Positions 10,386 to 20,048 of a stretch of DNA of 64,000 nucleotides are shown one piece after another; position 1 is the stretch's first letter, and every line of letters begins with the position of its first letter. The stretch is from Staphylococcus pseudoxylosus (GTDB taxonomy: Bacteria > Bacillota > Bacilli > Staphylococcales > Staphylococcaceae). The stretch lies in NCBI RefSeq assembly GCF_003697915.1, contig NZ_RCVN01000005.1:124001-188000 (forward strand), written 5' to 3'. Position numbers and translations under genes: made by a program. The notes under the pieces were generated by a model. The model was not told the DNA's origin and made no database searches. It saw only the letters and a program-made list of their open reading frames with translations.

Positions 10386-10400
10386 TGAAAAATATTATCA
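10386..10400. promoter_or_regulatory. Fur box upstream of the cnt promoter
   Basis: TGAAAAATATTATCA matches the 7-1-7 Fur consensus TGATAATNATTATCA at 12 of 14 defined positions. It lies 6 bases upstream of the -35 box. Iron repression of staphylopine synthesis through Fur is established in S. aureus; its use here is inferred. Confidence 0.65.
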
Positions 10401-10406
10401 TTTGTA

Positions 10407-10435
10407 TTGACAACTATAAAGTACCAATATATGAT
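10407..10435 (+). promoter_or_regulatory. cnt operon promoter
   Basis: TTGACA at 10407-10412, a 17-base spacer and TATGAT at 10430-10435, close to a consensus sigma-A promoter. The Zur-like palindrome begins 4 bases downstream. The leader to cntK is about 105 bases. Confidence 0.85.
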
Positions 10436-10439
10436 ATAA

Positions 10440-10466
10440 ATCAAATCGTAACTATTACGATTTGAT
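10440..10466. promoter_or_regulatory. Zur box over the cnt transcription start
   Basis: A perfect inverted repeat with 12-base arms, ATCAAATCGTAA and TTACGATTTGAT, separated by CTA. It agrees with the Gram-positive Zur consensus (TCGTAATnATTACGA core). Its place just after the -10 box would let zinc-loaded Zur block initiation. Confidence 0.85.
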
Positions 10467-10547
10467 TAGACTGCTGCAATGAGCTAAAGTTTTTTAATCA
10501 ATATTAATAGATTTATATAAAATATTTTTAAATAGAAGGAGAGTCGT

Positions 10548-11369
10548 ATGAGTCGAAAGGTTATAGAATTTTCAAAGTATAATCCATCGGGGAATATGAC
10601 GATACTAGTGCATTCGCAACATGATTCAAGAGATTACGCAAACATAGCTAACCAATTGATGACAACAAGTCAAGTTTGTTGTGAACAAGTTGGATTTATA
10701 GAGTCCACCAATACGGATTTTAATAGAAATTGTCATTTAGTTATGAGCGGAAATGAATTTTGTGGTAATGCCACAATGTCATACATACATTATTTGCAAG
10801 AAAGTAACATACTGCAAAAACATCAATGTGCAATAAAAGTTTCGGGATGTACTGAGTTGGTTCAGTGTGAAGTACATAGCAATCAACATTATGAAGTCAG
10901 TATGCCCCAAGCACAGCACGTGTCCCCGATAAAGCTTAATATTAATCAGCAACAATGGCATGCAATAGAAATTGTTTATGAGTCATATGTGCATTTTGTT
11001 GTTCCAGTCACTGAAGTGACTACAGAATTGCAACATCAGGTTGAACAATTTGTCCGACAGCAAACATGGAGTAATAAGTATAAAACAATAGGTATCATGT
11101 TATTTGATGAACAACGTCAGTTTCTTAAACCACTTATTTTTATACCAGAAATTCAAAGTTTGGTTTGGGAGAATAGTTGTGGTTCTGGTACTGCATCGAT
11201 AGGTATTTTTAAAAATTATAAATCTAACAGTACATGCGAGGATTTTATAGTTCATCAGCCGGGCGGCAACATTTTAGTAACATCTAGGAAATATCCAAAG
11301 TCTGGGTTCCAAACTTCCATTAAAGGACAAGTCTCAACTGTCGCAACAGGAAAAGCATTTATAGAATAG
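10548..11369 (+). CDS. cntK: Histidine racemase of staphylopine synthesis
   Basis: 273 residues of the diaminopimelate-epimerase fold. The first catalytic cysteine is in SGNEFCGNATMSY (about residue 72) and the second in WENSCGSGTASIG (about residue 220). CntK converts L-histidine to D-histidine, the first step of staphylopine synthesis in the cytoplasm. GAAGGAGAG precedes the ATG. It is the first gene of the operon, with cntL 9 bases downstream, and is under the Fur/Zur-type control region. The operon context makes the assignment firm. Confidence 0.93.
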   Translation: MSRKVIEFSKYNPSGNMTILVHSQHDSRDYANIANQLMTTSQVCCEQVGFIESTNTDFNRNCHLVMSGNEFCGNATMSYIHYLQESNILQKHQCAIKVSGCTELVQCEVHSNQHYEVSMPQAQHVSPIKLNINQQQWHAIEIVYESYVHFVVPVTEVTTELQHQVEQFVRQQTWSNKYKTIGIMLFDEQRQFLKPLIFIPEIQSLVWENSCGSGTASIGIFKNYKSNSTCEDFIVHQPGGNILVTSRKYPKSGFQTSIKGQVSTVATGKAFIE

Positions 11370-11378
11370 GAGACTGAA

Positions 11379-12197
11379 ATGAAAAATTTAGAGAAAGAGA
11401 TTAGCGCTATATTACATAAATATTTATTGAATTTTGAAACACTATATGAAAATGTCTTAGAAAATAGTGACTCCGTTGATGCATTAGAAACATTAGTGGA
11501 TGAGTACAGTCAGTTTATATTAAATCCCGTGTTTAAAAGATTATACGAAGATTGGGAAGATGAAGTGGTAAAAGAACATCTCACGACGAGGCTCCAATTT
11601 ATATCAGCCCAATGTGTTAAACAAGTAGAAGTGATTCGAGCGCAACGTTTGTTAGGCGGTAAGACTTCTACTTCTGGTTACTTTGATAACATAGAGCACT
11701 GTATTAATGAAGAATTTGGGCAATGTCATATAACTGAAAATGACAAATTATTGTTAGTTGGCTCTGGTGCATATCCTATGACGCTCATTCAAGTGGCAAA
11801 GGAGACTGGCGCTGCTGTTATTGGTATTGATATTGATCCGACGGCAGTTGATTTAGGGCAAAGAATTGTTAAAGTATTAGCACCAAATGAAGATATTGAG
11901 ATTACAGAGCAGACAGTAGATCAATTAGCAGATATCAAAAAAGTGACGCATATTATATTTAGTTCAACAATTTCAATTAAATATGACATATTAGAGCAAC
12001 TTTATGATTTAACGAATGAAAATGTTGTTGTTGCAATGCGATTTGGTGATGGAATCAAATCATTGTTTAATTATCCTTCTAAGGAAACTAGCGTAGATAA
12101 ATGGCAATGTGTAGATAAACGTATACAACCTAATCAAATTTTTGATATTGCTTTATATCGAAAGACAGCAATAAAGGTTGGTGTAGCGGATGTCTAA
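11379..12197 (+). CDS. cntL: D-histidine 2-aminobutanoyltransferase (nicotianamine-synthase-like)
   Basis: 272 residues with a SAM-binding Rossmann core: [20 protein letters not shown], then [17 protein letters not shown] (about residues 145-166). CntL transfers an aminobutyrate unit from S-adenosylmethionine to D-histidine. It resembles plant nicotianamine synthase but makes one transfer only. AGGAG precedes the ATG. The 3' end overlaps cntM by 8 bases, so the two are coupled. Confidence 0.93.
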   Translation: MKNLEKEISAILHKYLLNFETLYENVLENSDSVDALETLVDEYSQFILNPVFKRLYEDWEDEVVKEHLTTRLQFISAQCVKQVEVIRAQRLLGGKTSTSGYFDNIEHCINEEFGQCHITENDKLLLVGSGAYPMTLIQVAKETGAAVIGIDIDPTAVDLGQRIVKVLAPNEDIEITEQTVDQLADIKKVTHIIFSSTISIKYDILEQLYDLTNENVVVAMRFGDGIKSLFNYPSKETSVDKWQCVDKRIQPNQIFDIALYRKTAIKVGVADV

Positions 12198-13482
12198 AAT
12201 ATTAATTATAGGTACGGGGCCAGTTGCAATTCAATTGGCCAATCTGTGCCATCTAACAACAGACAAGCAAATAAATATGGTAGGCCGTGCCTCAACCTCG
12301 TTGAAATCAAAAAAGTTATTTCAAGCGTATCAACGCGATAACTACTTTGAAGTAACGATACAAAATGATGCCCATAAACAAATGGCAGGTCGCTTTCAAA
12401 TTAATCACTTATATGCCGACATACAAGATGTTGAAGGTATTTATGACACGATTATTATGGCGTGTACTGCAGATGCATATCATAGTACATTGGCACAACT
12501 ATCGACAACAACATTAGAAAAAGTAAAGCGTATCTTGTTAGTTTCACCTACATTTGGTTCACAAATGATTGTAGAACAGCATATGGCTAACTTTAATAAA
12601 GATATTGAAGTTATATCATTTTCTACATATTTGGGTGACTCACGTTTGTATGATACTGAGCAACCTAATCATGTTGTAACAACTGGGGTGAAATCCAAGT
12701 TATACGTAGCTTCTAATCTTGGTCATTCGGCAACTATTGTTTTCTTAAAAGGTGTGTTCGAACAATTTCACATATTTTTGACTGATATGCCCACGCCTCT
12801 ACATGCTGAAACACGCAATAGTTCTTTGTATGTACACCCACCATTATTTATGAATGATTTTTCATTAAAAGTTATTTTTGAAGGGACAGAAGTACCTGTT
12901 TATGTGTATAAGTTATTTCCAGAAGGTCCAATTACGATGACGCTCATTCATGAAATGCGTTTGATGTGGACAGAGATGATGACTATTTTAGCGAAATTTA
13001 GTGTGCCGTCAGTCAACCTTTTGGAATTCATGGTGAAAGAAAACTATCCTGTGCGTCCTGAGACATTAGCGGATGATGATGTCTACAGTTTTGAAAAGTT
13101 ACCGGCAATTCATCAAGAATATTTACTGTATGTGAGATATACAGCAATATTAATAGATCCGTTTTCAGAGCCTGATCAACACGGCCGCTATTTTGATTTT
13201 TCGGCGGTACCGATTAAGCAACTTTATGAAAATGAACAAGGCGTCGTTCATATACCACGTATGCCAAGTGAGGATTATTACCGTACTTCAATTATTCAAC
13301 ATATTGGCAAACTATTAGGTATTAAGACACCAATGATTGATACATTTATGAAGCGTTATGAACAATATTGTCAGAACTATAAAAAGCATAATCAACAATT
13401 GTCATCACAATTCAACGTGAACTTATATAAAGATGATAAATCTTTGGTAGAGGCGTACTTAGATACCAAAGGTAAGATTTAG
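12190..13482 (+). CDS. cntM: Staphylopine dehydrogenase (opine dehydrogenase family)
   Basis: 430 residues, starting inside the end of cntL. The N-terminus [19 protein letters not shown] is the dinucleotide-binding glycine loop. A second domain of the opine dehydrogenase type follows, including [14 protein letters not shown] and a helical C-terminal half. CntM condenses the CntL product with pyruvate and reduces it with NADPH to give staphylopine. A 107-base gap separates it from cntA; I see no terminator there, so the transport genes are probably read from the same transcript. Confidence 0.93.
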   Translation: MSKILIIGTGPVAIQLANLCHLTTDKQINMVGRASTSLKSKKLFQAYQRDNYFEVTIQNDAHKQMAGRFQINHLYADIQDVEGIYDTIIMACTADAYHSTLAQLSTTTLEKVKRILLVSPTFGSQMIVEQHMANFNKDIEVISFSTYLGDSRLYDTEQPNHVVTTGVKSKLYVASNLGHSATIVFLKGVFEQFHIFLTDMPTPLHAETRNSSLYVHPPLFMNDFSLKVIFEGTEVPVYVYKLFPEGPITMTLIHEMRLMWTEMMTILAKFSVPSVNLLEFMVKENYPVRPETLADDDVYSFEKLPAIHQEYLLYVRYTAILIDPFSEPDQHGRYFDFSAVPIKQLYENEQGVVHIPRMPSEDYYRTSIIQHIGKLLGIKTPMIDTFMKRYEQYCQNYKKHNQQLSSQFNVNLYKDDKSLVEAYLDTKGKI

Positions 13483-13589
13483 TAACAATGATTTGTAATA
13501 TAAAAATATTAAATGATTTTTGATTTTACATAAGTATGCTCCACACGATTAAAAATGATATTACAATTTTTAAATGAGAAAGAGGAAAA

Positions 13590-15191
13590 ATGATGAACAA
13601 ATTGACTAAGATGAGTGCAGTATTCATTGCATCAGGTGTTATTTTAGCGGGATGTGGGAACAGCAAAGGCATAGAAGAGAAGAAAGAGAATAAGCAGTTA
13701 ACGTATACAACAGTGAAAGATATTGGAGATATGAATCCACATGTCTATGGTGGGTCTATGTCTGCAGAAAGTATGATTTATGAGCCACTTGTACGTAATA
13801 CTAAAGACGGTATCAAGCCATTGTTAGCTAAAAGTTGGGATGTATCTGATGATGGTAAAACGTATACTTTCCATTTGCGTGATGATGTTAAATTCCACGA
13901 TGGTACAGGGTTTGACGCTGAAGCAGTTAAGAAAAATATTGATGCAGTTCAACAAAATAAAAAATTGCATTCATGGTTAAAGATTTCAACATTAATTGAT
14001 AATGTTAGTGTTAAAGACAAATATACCGTCGAACTTCAGTTAACAGAACCATATCAGCCAGCTTTAGCAGAATTAGCAATGCCGCGACCATATGTATTTG
14101 TATCACCAAAGGATTTTAAGGATGATGGAACTAAGAATGGCGTGAAATCATTTGATGGCACAGGTCCATTTAAACTGGGTGAACATAAAAAAGACGAGTC
14201 AGCAGATTTTAATAAAAACAATGATTATTGGGACGAAAAATCTAAGTTAAACAAAATACAAGCAAAAGTAATGCCTGCAGGTGAGACTGCCTTTTTATCA
14301 ATGAAAAAAGGTGAGACAAACTTTGCTTTCACAGATGATAGAGGTACAGATAGCTTAGACAAGGACGCCTTAAAACAGTTGAAAGATTCTGGTGATTACC
14401 AAGTTAAACGTAGCCAACCTATGAATACAAAAATGTTAGTGGCAAATTCTGGTAAAAAAGACAGTCCAGTGAGCGATAAAACTGTAAGGCAAGCGATTGG
14501 TCATATGGTAAATAGAGATAAAATATCTAAAGAGATATTGGATGGCGAAGAAAAGCCAGCAACACAACTATTCTCGAAGAATGTTACAGACATTAATTTT
14601 GACATGCCTGCGCGTAAATATGATATGAAAAGGGCGAAAGCACTGTTAGATGAAGCGGGATGGAAACAAATAGGAGATAGTAAAGTCCGCAAAAAAGATG
14701 GCAAAGCATTAACAATGACTATGTATTATGACAAGGGTTCTTCGAGTCAAAAAGAACAAGCAGAGTTTTTACAAGCAGAATTCAAGAAAATGGGTGTTCA
14801 ATTACAAATTAATGGTGATACATCAGATAAAGTTGCAGAACGTCGTACATCTGGTGACTATGACTTAATGTTTAATCAAACTTGGGGATTATTGTATGAC
14901 CCACAAAGTACAATGAGCGCATTTAAAGCAAGTAATGGATATGAAAGTGCAACTTCAGGTATCGCTAACAAAAATGAGCTGTACAACAATATTGATGAAT
15001 CATTTAAAATTCAAGATAGTAAACAACGTTCTGCTGCATATAAAGAAATTTTACAACAAATAGATGATGAAGGTATTTTCATTCCTATATCACATGGCAG
15101 AATGACTGTGGTTGCACCTAATGATTTAGAGAAATTATCATTTACACAGTCGCAATATGAATTGCCGTTTAATGAAATGCAATTTAAATAA
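13590..15191 (+). CDS. cntA: Staphylopine/metal-binding lipoprotein of the Cnt ABC importer
   Basis: 533 residues. The signal ends in the lipobox ILAGC (Cys about residue 22), so it is anchored to the outer membrane face. The rest is an SBP_bac_5 (oligopeptide/nickel type) binding protein: DMNPHVYGGSMSAESMIYEPLV, then KSWDVSDDGKTYTFHLRDDVKFHDG. It captures staphylopine complexes of Ni, Co, Zn, Cu or Fe and delivers them to CntBC. Two ATG codons stand in tandem (13590 and 13593); GAGGAAA precedes both. Either start gives the same mature protein. Confidence 0.93.
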   Translation: MMNKLTKMSAVFIASGVILAGCGNSKGIEEKKENKQLTYTTVKDIGDMNPHVYGGSMSAESMIYEPLVRNTKDGIKPLLAKSWDVSDDGKTYTFHLRDDVKFHDGTGFDAEAVKKNIDAVQQNKKLHSWLKISTLIDNVSVKDKYTVELQLTEPYQPALAELAMPRPYVFVSPKDFKDDGTKNGVKSFDGTGPFKLGEHKKDESADFNKNNDYWDEKSKLNKIQAKVMPAGETAFLSMKKGETNFAFTDDRGTDSLDKDALKQLKDSGDYQVKRSQPMNTKMLVANSGKKDSPVSDKTVRQAIGHMVNRDKISKEILDGEEKPATQLFSKNVTDINFDMPARKYDMKRAKALLDEAGWKQIGDSKVRKKDGKALTMTMYYDKGSSSQKEQAEFLQAEFKKMGVQLQINGDTSDKVAERRTSGDYDLMFNQTWGLLYDPQSTMSAFKASNGYESATSGIANKNELYNNIDESFKIQDSKQRSAAYKEILQQIDDEGIFIPISHGRMTVVAPNDLEKLSFTQSQYELPFNEMQFK

Positions 15192-15206
15192 AGGAGTGCA
15201 TTCATT

Positions 15207-16139
15207 GTGTTCAAATTTATTTTAAAGCGCATGATAATTATGGTTCCATTGATGATTGTAGTGAGTTTCATGACATTCTTACTAACTTATATAACAGATG
15301 AAAATCCGGCGGTTACAATTTTACATGCGCAAGGCACACCGGACGTATCGCCCCAATTAATTGAAGAAACAAATGAGAAGTACGGATTAAATGATCCGTT
15401 ATTAATTCAATATATGAATTGGTTATTGCAAGCATTACAGTTAGATTTTGGCACGAGTTATATTACAGGCGATCCTGTTGCAGAACGTATTGGACCAGCA
15501 TTTTTAAACACCTTAAAACTGACTGTCATTTCCAGCATTATGGTAATGATTACATCAATTATTTTAGGTGTTGTTACTGCCTTAACAAGAGGGAAGTTTG
15601 CAGATCGTGCAATACGTTCTGTGGCTTTCTTTCTAACGGGCTTACCATCTTATTGGATTGCTTCGATGTTAATCATTTATGTTTCTGTAAATTTAAATTT
15701 ATTGCCAACCTCTGGACTGACGGGTCCTGAAAGTTACATATTGCCAGTTATTGTTATTACTATTGCATATGCTGGTATTTACTTTAGAAATATTAGGCGT
15801 TCAATTGTTGAGCAGTTGAATGAAGACTATGTACTGTATTTGAAAGCATGTGGGGTGAAATCGACAACGCTAATGTTGCACGTATTACGTAATGCATTAC
15901 AAGTTGCCGTATCAATATTCTGCATGTCTATACCAATGATTATGGGTGGTTTAGTAGTAATCGAGTATATATTTGCTTGGCCAGGTTTAGGGCAATTAAG
16001 TTTGAAAGCCATATTAGAACATGACTTCCCTGTCATACAAGCTTATGTATTAATTGTCGCCATACTATTTGTAGTATTTAATACATTGGCAGATATAATC
16101 AATGCACTCTTGAATCCAAGATTAAGGGAGGCATCGTGA
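15207..16139 (+). CDS. cntB: Cnt ABC importer permease, DppB type
   Basis: 310 residues from a GTG with AAGGAG upstream. It has six or so membrane segments typical of the oligopeptide/nickel permease family, starting FILKRMIIMVPLMIVVSFMT. The EAA-type coupling loop is EDYVLYLKACGVKSTTLMLHVLRNA (split here over about residues 208-232). It forms the membrane channel with CntC. Its TGA overlaps the start of cntC. Confidence 0.92.
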   Translation: MFKFILKRMIIMVPLMIVVSFMTFLLTYITDENPAVTILHAQGTPDVSPQLIEETNEKYGLNDPLLIQYMNWLLQALQLDFGTSYITGDPVAERIGPAFLNTLKLTVISSIMVMITSIILGVVTALTRGKFADRAIRSVAFFLTGLPSYWIASMLIIYVSVNLNLLPTSGLTGPESYILPVIVITIAYAGIYFRNIRRSIVEQLNEDYVLYLKACGVKSTTLMLHVLRNALQVAVSIFCMSIPMIMGGLVVIEYIFAWPGLGQLSLKAILEHDFPVIQAYVLIVAILFVVFNTLADIINALLNPRLREAS

Positions 16140-17008
16140 TGATTATTTTAAAACGTTTATTACAAGACAGGGGTGCCGTTATTGTTCTAGCCATTATTGT
16201 CTTATATATTGTGTTAGGTTTTGCAGCTCCTGTTGTAACAGTGCACGACCCTAATCATATTGATACAGCAAATAAATATAGTGGAATAAGTTTACAACAT
16301 TTTTTAGGGACGGATCATTTAGGACGAGATATTTTAACAAGGTTGATTTATGCGATTAGACCTAGCTTATTATATGTTTTTATAGCGCTCTTTATCTCTG
16401 TTTTAGTTGGTGCCATATTAGGTTTTGTTTCTGGTTATTTCCGAGGTTATATTGATGCACTTATCATGCGTATGTGTGATGTGATGTTAGCATTCCCTAG
16501 TTATGTGGTTACACTCGCACTGATTGCTTTATTTGGTATGGGTGCTGAAAATATTATTATGGCATTTATTTTAACGCGCTGGGCATGGTTTTGCCGTGTG
16601 ATTCGCACAAGCGTTATGCAATATACTGCCTCAGACCATGTTAAATTTGCTAAGACAATTGGCATGAGTGATTTGAAAATTATTCGCAGACATATTATGC
16701 CGTTAACACTGGGTGATATTGTAATAATCTCAAGTAGTTCTATGTGTTCTATGATTTTACAAACATCTGGGTTTTCATTTTTAGGGTTAGGTGTTAAAGC
16801 ACCGACTGCTGAGTGGGGCATGATGCTCAATGAAGCTAGAAAGGTAATGTTTACTCATCCAGAAATGATGTTTGCTCCGGGTATTGCAATCGTTATTATA
16901 GTTATGGCATTTAACTTTTTATCAGATGCATTACAAATTGCGATTGATCCAAGGATATCTTCAAAGGAGAAACTACGTTCTGTGAAGAAAGGATTGGTGC
17001 AATCATGA
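16139..17008 (+). CDS. cntC: Cnt ABC importer permease, DppC type
   Basis: 289 residues. The ATG at 16139 shares a base with the cntB stop (TGATG) and is 7 bases from GGGAGG; a GTG at 16136 is the alternative. The family marks are the N-terminal helix, LGTDHLGRDILTRLIYAIRPSL (about residues 55-75), and the coupling loop AKTIGMSDLKIIRRHIMP. It pairs with CntB in the membrane. It ends in an ATGA overlap with cntD. Confidence 0.92.
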   Translation: MIILKRLLQDRGAVIVLAIIVLYIVLGFAAPVVTVHDPNHIDTANKYSGISLQHFLGTDHLGRDILTRLIYAIRPSLLYVFIALFISVLVGAILGFVSGYFRGYIDALIMRMCDVMLAFPSYVVTLALIALFGMGAENIIMAFILTRWAWFCRVIRTSVMQYTASDHVKFAKTIGMSDLKIIRRHIMPLTLGDIVIISSSSMCSMILQTSGFSFLGLGVKAPTAEWGMMLNEARKVMFTHPEMMFAPGIAIVIIVMAFNFLSDALQIAIDPRISSKEKLRSVKKGLVQS

Positions 17009-17820
17009 CGTTATTAACAGTACAACATCTGTTTGTCAAAGATAGTTGGACAAATCAGACCATTGTTAACGATGTGAATTTTACAGTGGATAAAGGTGAA
17101 GTGCTAGGTATTATTGGTGAAAGTGGTAGTGGTAAGTCGGTTACATGTAAAGCTTTAGTAGGTTTAAATCCAAAGCGTTTAAGTGTTGAAGGAACAGTGA
17201 CATTTAATAATGTACAAATGCTTACTTTGTCAGAGATGCAGTTAAAGAAGCATAGAGGTAAAGATATTGCGATGGTTATGCAACAAGGTAGCCGTGCATT
17301 CGATACGTCATCTACAGTAGGCAGGCAATTGATTGAAACTATGAAGGTTCATACGCAACACTCTATTCAAGAAATCGAAGCAATATTGATAGAATATATG
17401 GATTATATGGGGTTAAAGCATCCTAAACAGATATTAAAGTCCTACCCTTATATGTTATCTGGGGGAATGTTACAGCGTATGATGATTGCTTTAGCTTTGG
17501 CATTAAAACCCAAACTAATTATTGCAGATGAACCGACGACAGCTTTAGACACTATTACACAATATGATGTGTTACAGGCGTTTATAGATATTAAGCAACA
17601 TTTCGATTGCGCCATGATTTTTATTTCACATGACTTAACAGTGATTAATCATATCGCAGATCGAGTAGTTGTGATGAAGCATGGACAACTTATTGAAGAA
17701 GGCACTAGAGAAGCGGTACTATACCAACCACAACAATCTTATACGCGGTATTTATTATCCACGCGAAAAAAAGTTAATGATTATTTTAAATCTGTATTAA
17801 GGGGTGACTTAAATGCTTAA
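17005..17820 (+). CDS. cntD: Cnt ABC importer ATPase, DppD type
   Basis: 271 residues. Walker A is GESGSGKS (residues 38-45), the ABC signature MLSGGMLQRM is near residue 151, Walker B is LIIADEPTTALD, and the switch histidine is in IFISHDLTV. It powers import of staphylopine-metal together with CntF. Start and stop overlap both neighbours, showing tight coupling. Confidence 0.92.
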   Translation: MTLLTVQHLFVKDSWTNQTIVNDVNFTVDKGEVLGIIGESGSGKSVTCKALVGLNPKRLSVEGTVTFNNVQMLTLSEMQLKKHRGKDIAMVMQQGSRAFDTSSTVGRQLIETMKVHTQHSIQEIEAILIEYMDYMGLKHPKQILKSYPYMLSGGMLQRMMIALALALKPKLIIADEPTTALDTITQYDVLQAFIDIKQHFDCAMIFISHDLTVINHIADRVVVMKHGQLIEEGTREAVLYQPQQSYTRYLLSTRKKVNDYFKSVLRGDLNA

Positions 17821-18562
17821 GATTATGAATGTTGAAAAGTCGTATTCGCGTTCACACATATTTCGGCGTGGCATGACCCCTATTGTTAAAGATGTGTCCT
17901 TTGAATGTCCACTTGGTAAAGCAATTGCAATTATAGGCGAGAGTGGTAGCGGAAAATCAACATTAAGTAGGATGGTATTAGGTATTGAGAAGCCTAACAA
18001 AGGTTCAGTAACGTTGAATGATCAAGCCATGTATAAGAAAAAGGTGAGAAACCATCAAATAAGTGCGGTTTTTCAAGATTACACATCTTCATTACATCCT
18101 TTCCAATCTGTGAAAGAAATATTATTAGAAGTGATGTGCCAGTGTGACAATCAACCTAAGGCAGTCATGGAGGCACGAGCGATTGAATTATTAGAAGAAG
18201 TTGGCTTATCGAAAGTTTATATGGATAAATATCCAAATATGTTATCCGGCGGTGAAGCGCAACGTGTGGCGATTGCACGCGCCATATGTATGAACCCTAA
18301 ATATATATTGTTCGATGAAGCAATCAGTTCTTTAGATATGTCGATACAAACCCAAATTTTAGATTTGTTAGTAAATTTACGCTCGAAAAGGCAGTTAAGT
18401 TATATTTTTATTACACATGATATTCAAGCTGCTACTTATTTGTGTGAGCAGTTAATTATTTTCAAAAATGGCAAAATTGAAGAACAAATTGCAACTAAAG
18501 ATTTATATCTAAGTAATAATGCTTATACAAAAGCATTGATTGAAAAACAATTATCATTCTAA
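17813..18562 (+). CDS. cntF: Cnt ABC importer ATPase, DppF type
   Basis: 249 residues. Walker A GESGSGKST (42-50), Q-loop VFQDYTSSLHPF, signature MLSGGEAQRVAIARA, Walker B YILFDEAISSLD and HDIQAA as the switch region. It is the second nucleotide-binding subunit. The start overlaps cntD by 8 bases, with AAGGGGTG as ribosome site within cntD. cntE follows after 11 bases. Confidence 0.92.
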   Translation: MLKIMNVEKSYSRSHIFRRGMTPIVKDVSFECPLGKAIAIIGESGSGKSTLSRMVLGIEKPNKGSVTLNDQAMYKKKVRNHQISAVFQDYTSSLHPFQSVKEILLEVMCQCDNQPKAVMEARAIELLEEVGLSKVYMDKYPNMLSGGEAQRVAIARAICMNPKYILFDEAISSLDMSIQTQILDLLVNLRSKRQLSYIFITHDIQAATYLCEQLIIFKNGKIEEQIATKDLYLSNNAYTKALIEKQLSF

Positions 18563-18573
18563 GGAGTGAGACA

Positions 18574-19755
18574 ATGAAAGGTGCTATGGCATTGCCTTTT
18601 TTGAGATTATATATACTAACATTAATGTTTTTTAGTGCTAACGCTATTTTGAATGTCTTTATACCATTACGAGGACATGATATTGGAGCTACAAATACGG
18701 TTATCGGTATTGTAATGGGTGCTTATATGCTAACTGCTATGGTATTTAGACCTTGGGCAGGACAAATTATTGCATGTGTGGGTCCGATTAAAGTATTACG
18801 CATCATTTTAATTATTAATGCAATTGCTTTAATTCTATACGGTTTTACTGGATTAGAAGGCTATTTCTTGGCACGTGTGATGCAAGGTGTATGTACAGCA
18901 TTCTTCTCGATGTCATTACAACTAGGCATTATTGATGCCTTACCAGAAGCGCATCGTTCAGAAGGGGTTTCGTTGTATTCACTATTTTCGACGATTCCTA
19001 ATTTGATTGGTCCTATTATAGCCATTGGTATTTGGCATGCTGATAATATATCTATTTTTGCGATTGTTATTATTTTTATTGCCCTTTCCACCACGTTCTT
19101 TGGTTACCGTGTCACAATTGCCGAACAAGAACCAGATACGTCCCATAAAATTGAAAAAATGTCATTTAATGCTGTTACAGTATTTGCTCAGTTTTTCAAA
19201 AACAAAGAGTTGTTCAATAGTGGTTTAATTATGATTGTAGCATCGATTGTGTTTGGTGCGGTAAGTACTTTTGTTCCGTTGTACACTGTGAATTATGGTT
19301 TTGCTAGTGCGGGTATATTCCTAACTATTCAAGCGATAGCAGTGGTTGTATCAAGATTTTATTTAAGAAAATATATCCCATCGGATGGCTTATGGCATCC
19401 AAAGTTTATGGTAACAGTCTTATCGCTACTCATGGTTGCATCTTTTGTTGTGGCGTTTGGTCCACAAGTAGGCGTCGTGATTTTCTATGCGAGCGCAATC
19501 TTAATCGGTATCACGCAAGCATTGGTTTACCCAACATTAACGTCTTATCTAAGCTTTGTCTTACCTAAAGTAGGGCGTAACATGTTATTGGGTTTGTTTA
19601 TTGCATGTGCAGATTTAGGTATTTCTTTGGGAAGTGTCATAATGGGACCGATTTCTGATTCACTAGGATTTAAATGGATGTATATTATTTGTGGTCTGCT
19701 TGTGATTTGCGTAATGATGTTAAGTGTGATGAAACGGCCTATATCTTATAAATAG
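18574..19755 (+). CDS. cntE: Staphylopine exporter, MFS family
   Basis: 393 residues with 12 predicted membrane segments of the major facilitator superfamily. The loop after helix 2-3 carries FRPWAGQIIACVGP, a variant of the MFS motif A. In S. aureus CntE exports newly made staphylopine. AAGGAG is 8 bases from the ATG and the gene closes the operon, as in S. aureus. Loss of export would trap the metallophore inside, so its place in the operon fits its role. Confidence 0.9.
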   Translation: MKGAMALPFLRLYILTLMFFSANAILNVFIPLRGHDIGATNTVIGIVMGAYMLTAMVFRPWAGQIIACVGPIKVLRIILIINAIALILYGFTGLEGYFLARVMQGVCTAFFSMSLQLGIIDALPEAHRSEGVSLYSLFSTIPNLIGPIIAIGIWHADNISIFAIVIIFIALSTTFFGYRVTIAEQEPDTSHKIEKMSFNAVTVFAQFFKNKELFNSGLIMIVASIVFGAVSTFVPLYTVNYGFASAGIFLTIQAIAVVVSRFYLRKYIPSDGLWHPKFMVTVLSLLMVASFVVAFGPQVGVVIFYASAILIGITQALVYPTLTSYLSFVLPKVGRNMLLGLFIACADLGISLGSVIMGPISDSLGFKWMYIICGLLVICVMMLSVMKRPISYK

Positions 19756-19919
19756 GGCTAGTGTAGATTAGCAAAAGTTTTACTACGTGATGCTTGAAAA
19801 GTGCAGTAATTACAAACATGAAAATAGTAGTGTCTGCATCGTTTTGCTTAGCGTGGATGCTAAAATGATGTATTAATCAAGTTTAAAATGATAGAGATAT
19901 TACATATAAAACATATAAT

Positions 19920-19965
19920 AAATGCTATAAATTGCTTAAGAAAGGCATTTTATAGCGTTTTAAAT
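19920..19965 (+). terminator. Probable terminator of the cnt operon
   Basis: AATGCTATAAATTGC pairs with GCATTTTATAGCGTT (two imperfect positions). The T-run is weak. It lies 165 bases past cntE. Another imperfect hairpin stands at about 19838-19877. Confidence 0.55.
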
Positions 19966-20048
19966 TTGGAAATTCAAATAAATAATAAGGAAATCTTTGT
20001 TAACATACTTTATACTTAAAGCAAAATGACAGAATAGAGGTTATTGTA

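Larger units (their letters stand above)
10063..10547. other. Intergenic region between sirtuin and cnt operon, 485 bases
   Basis: Contains divergent promoters, an orphan plus-strand terminator (10251-10311) and the cnt control region (10386-10466). No protein gene is supported here. Confidence 0.7.
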
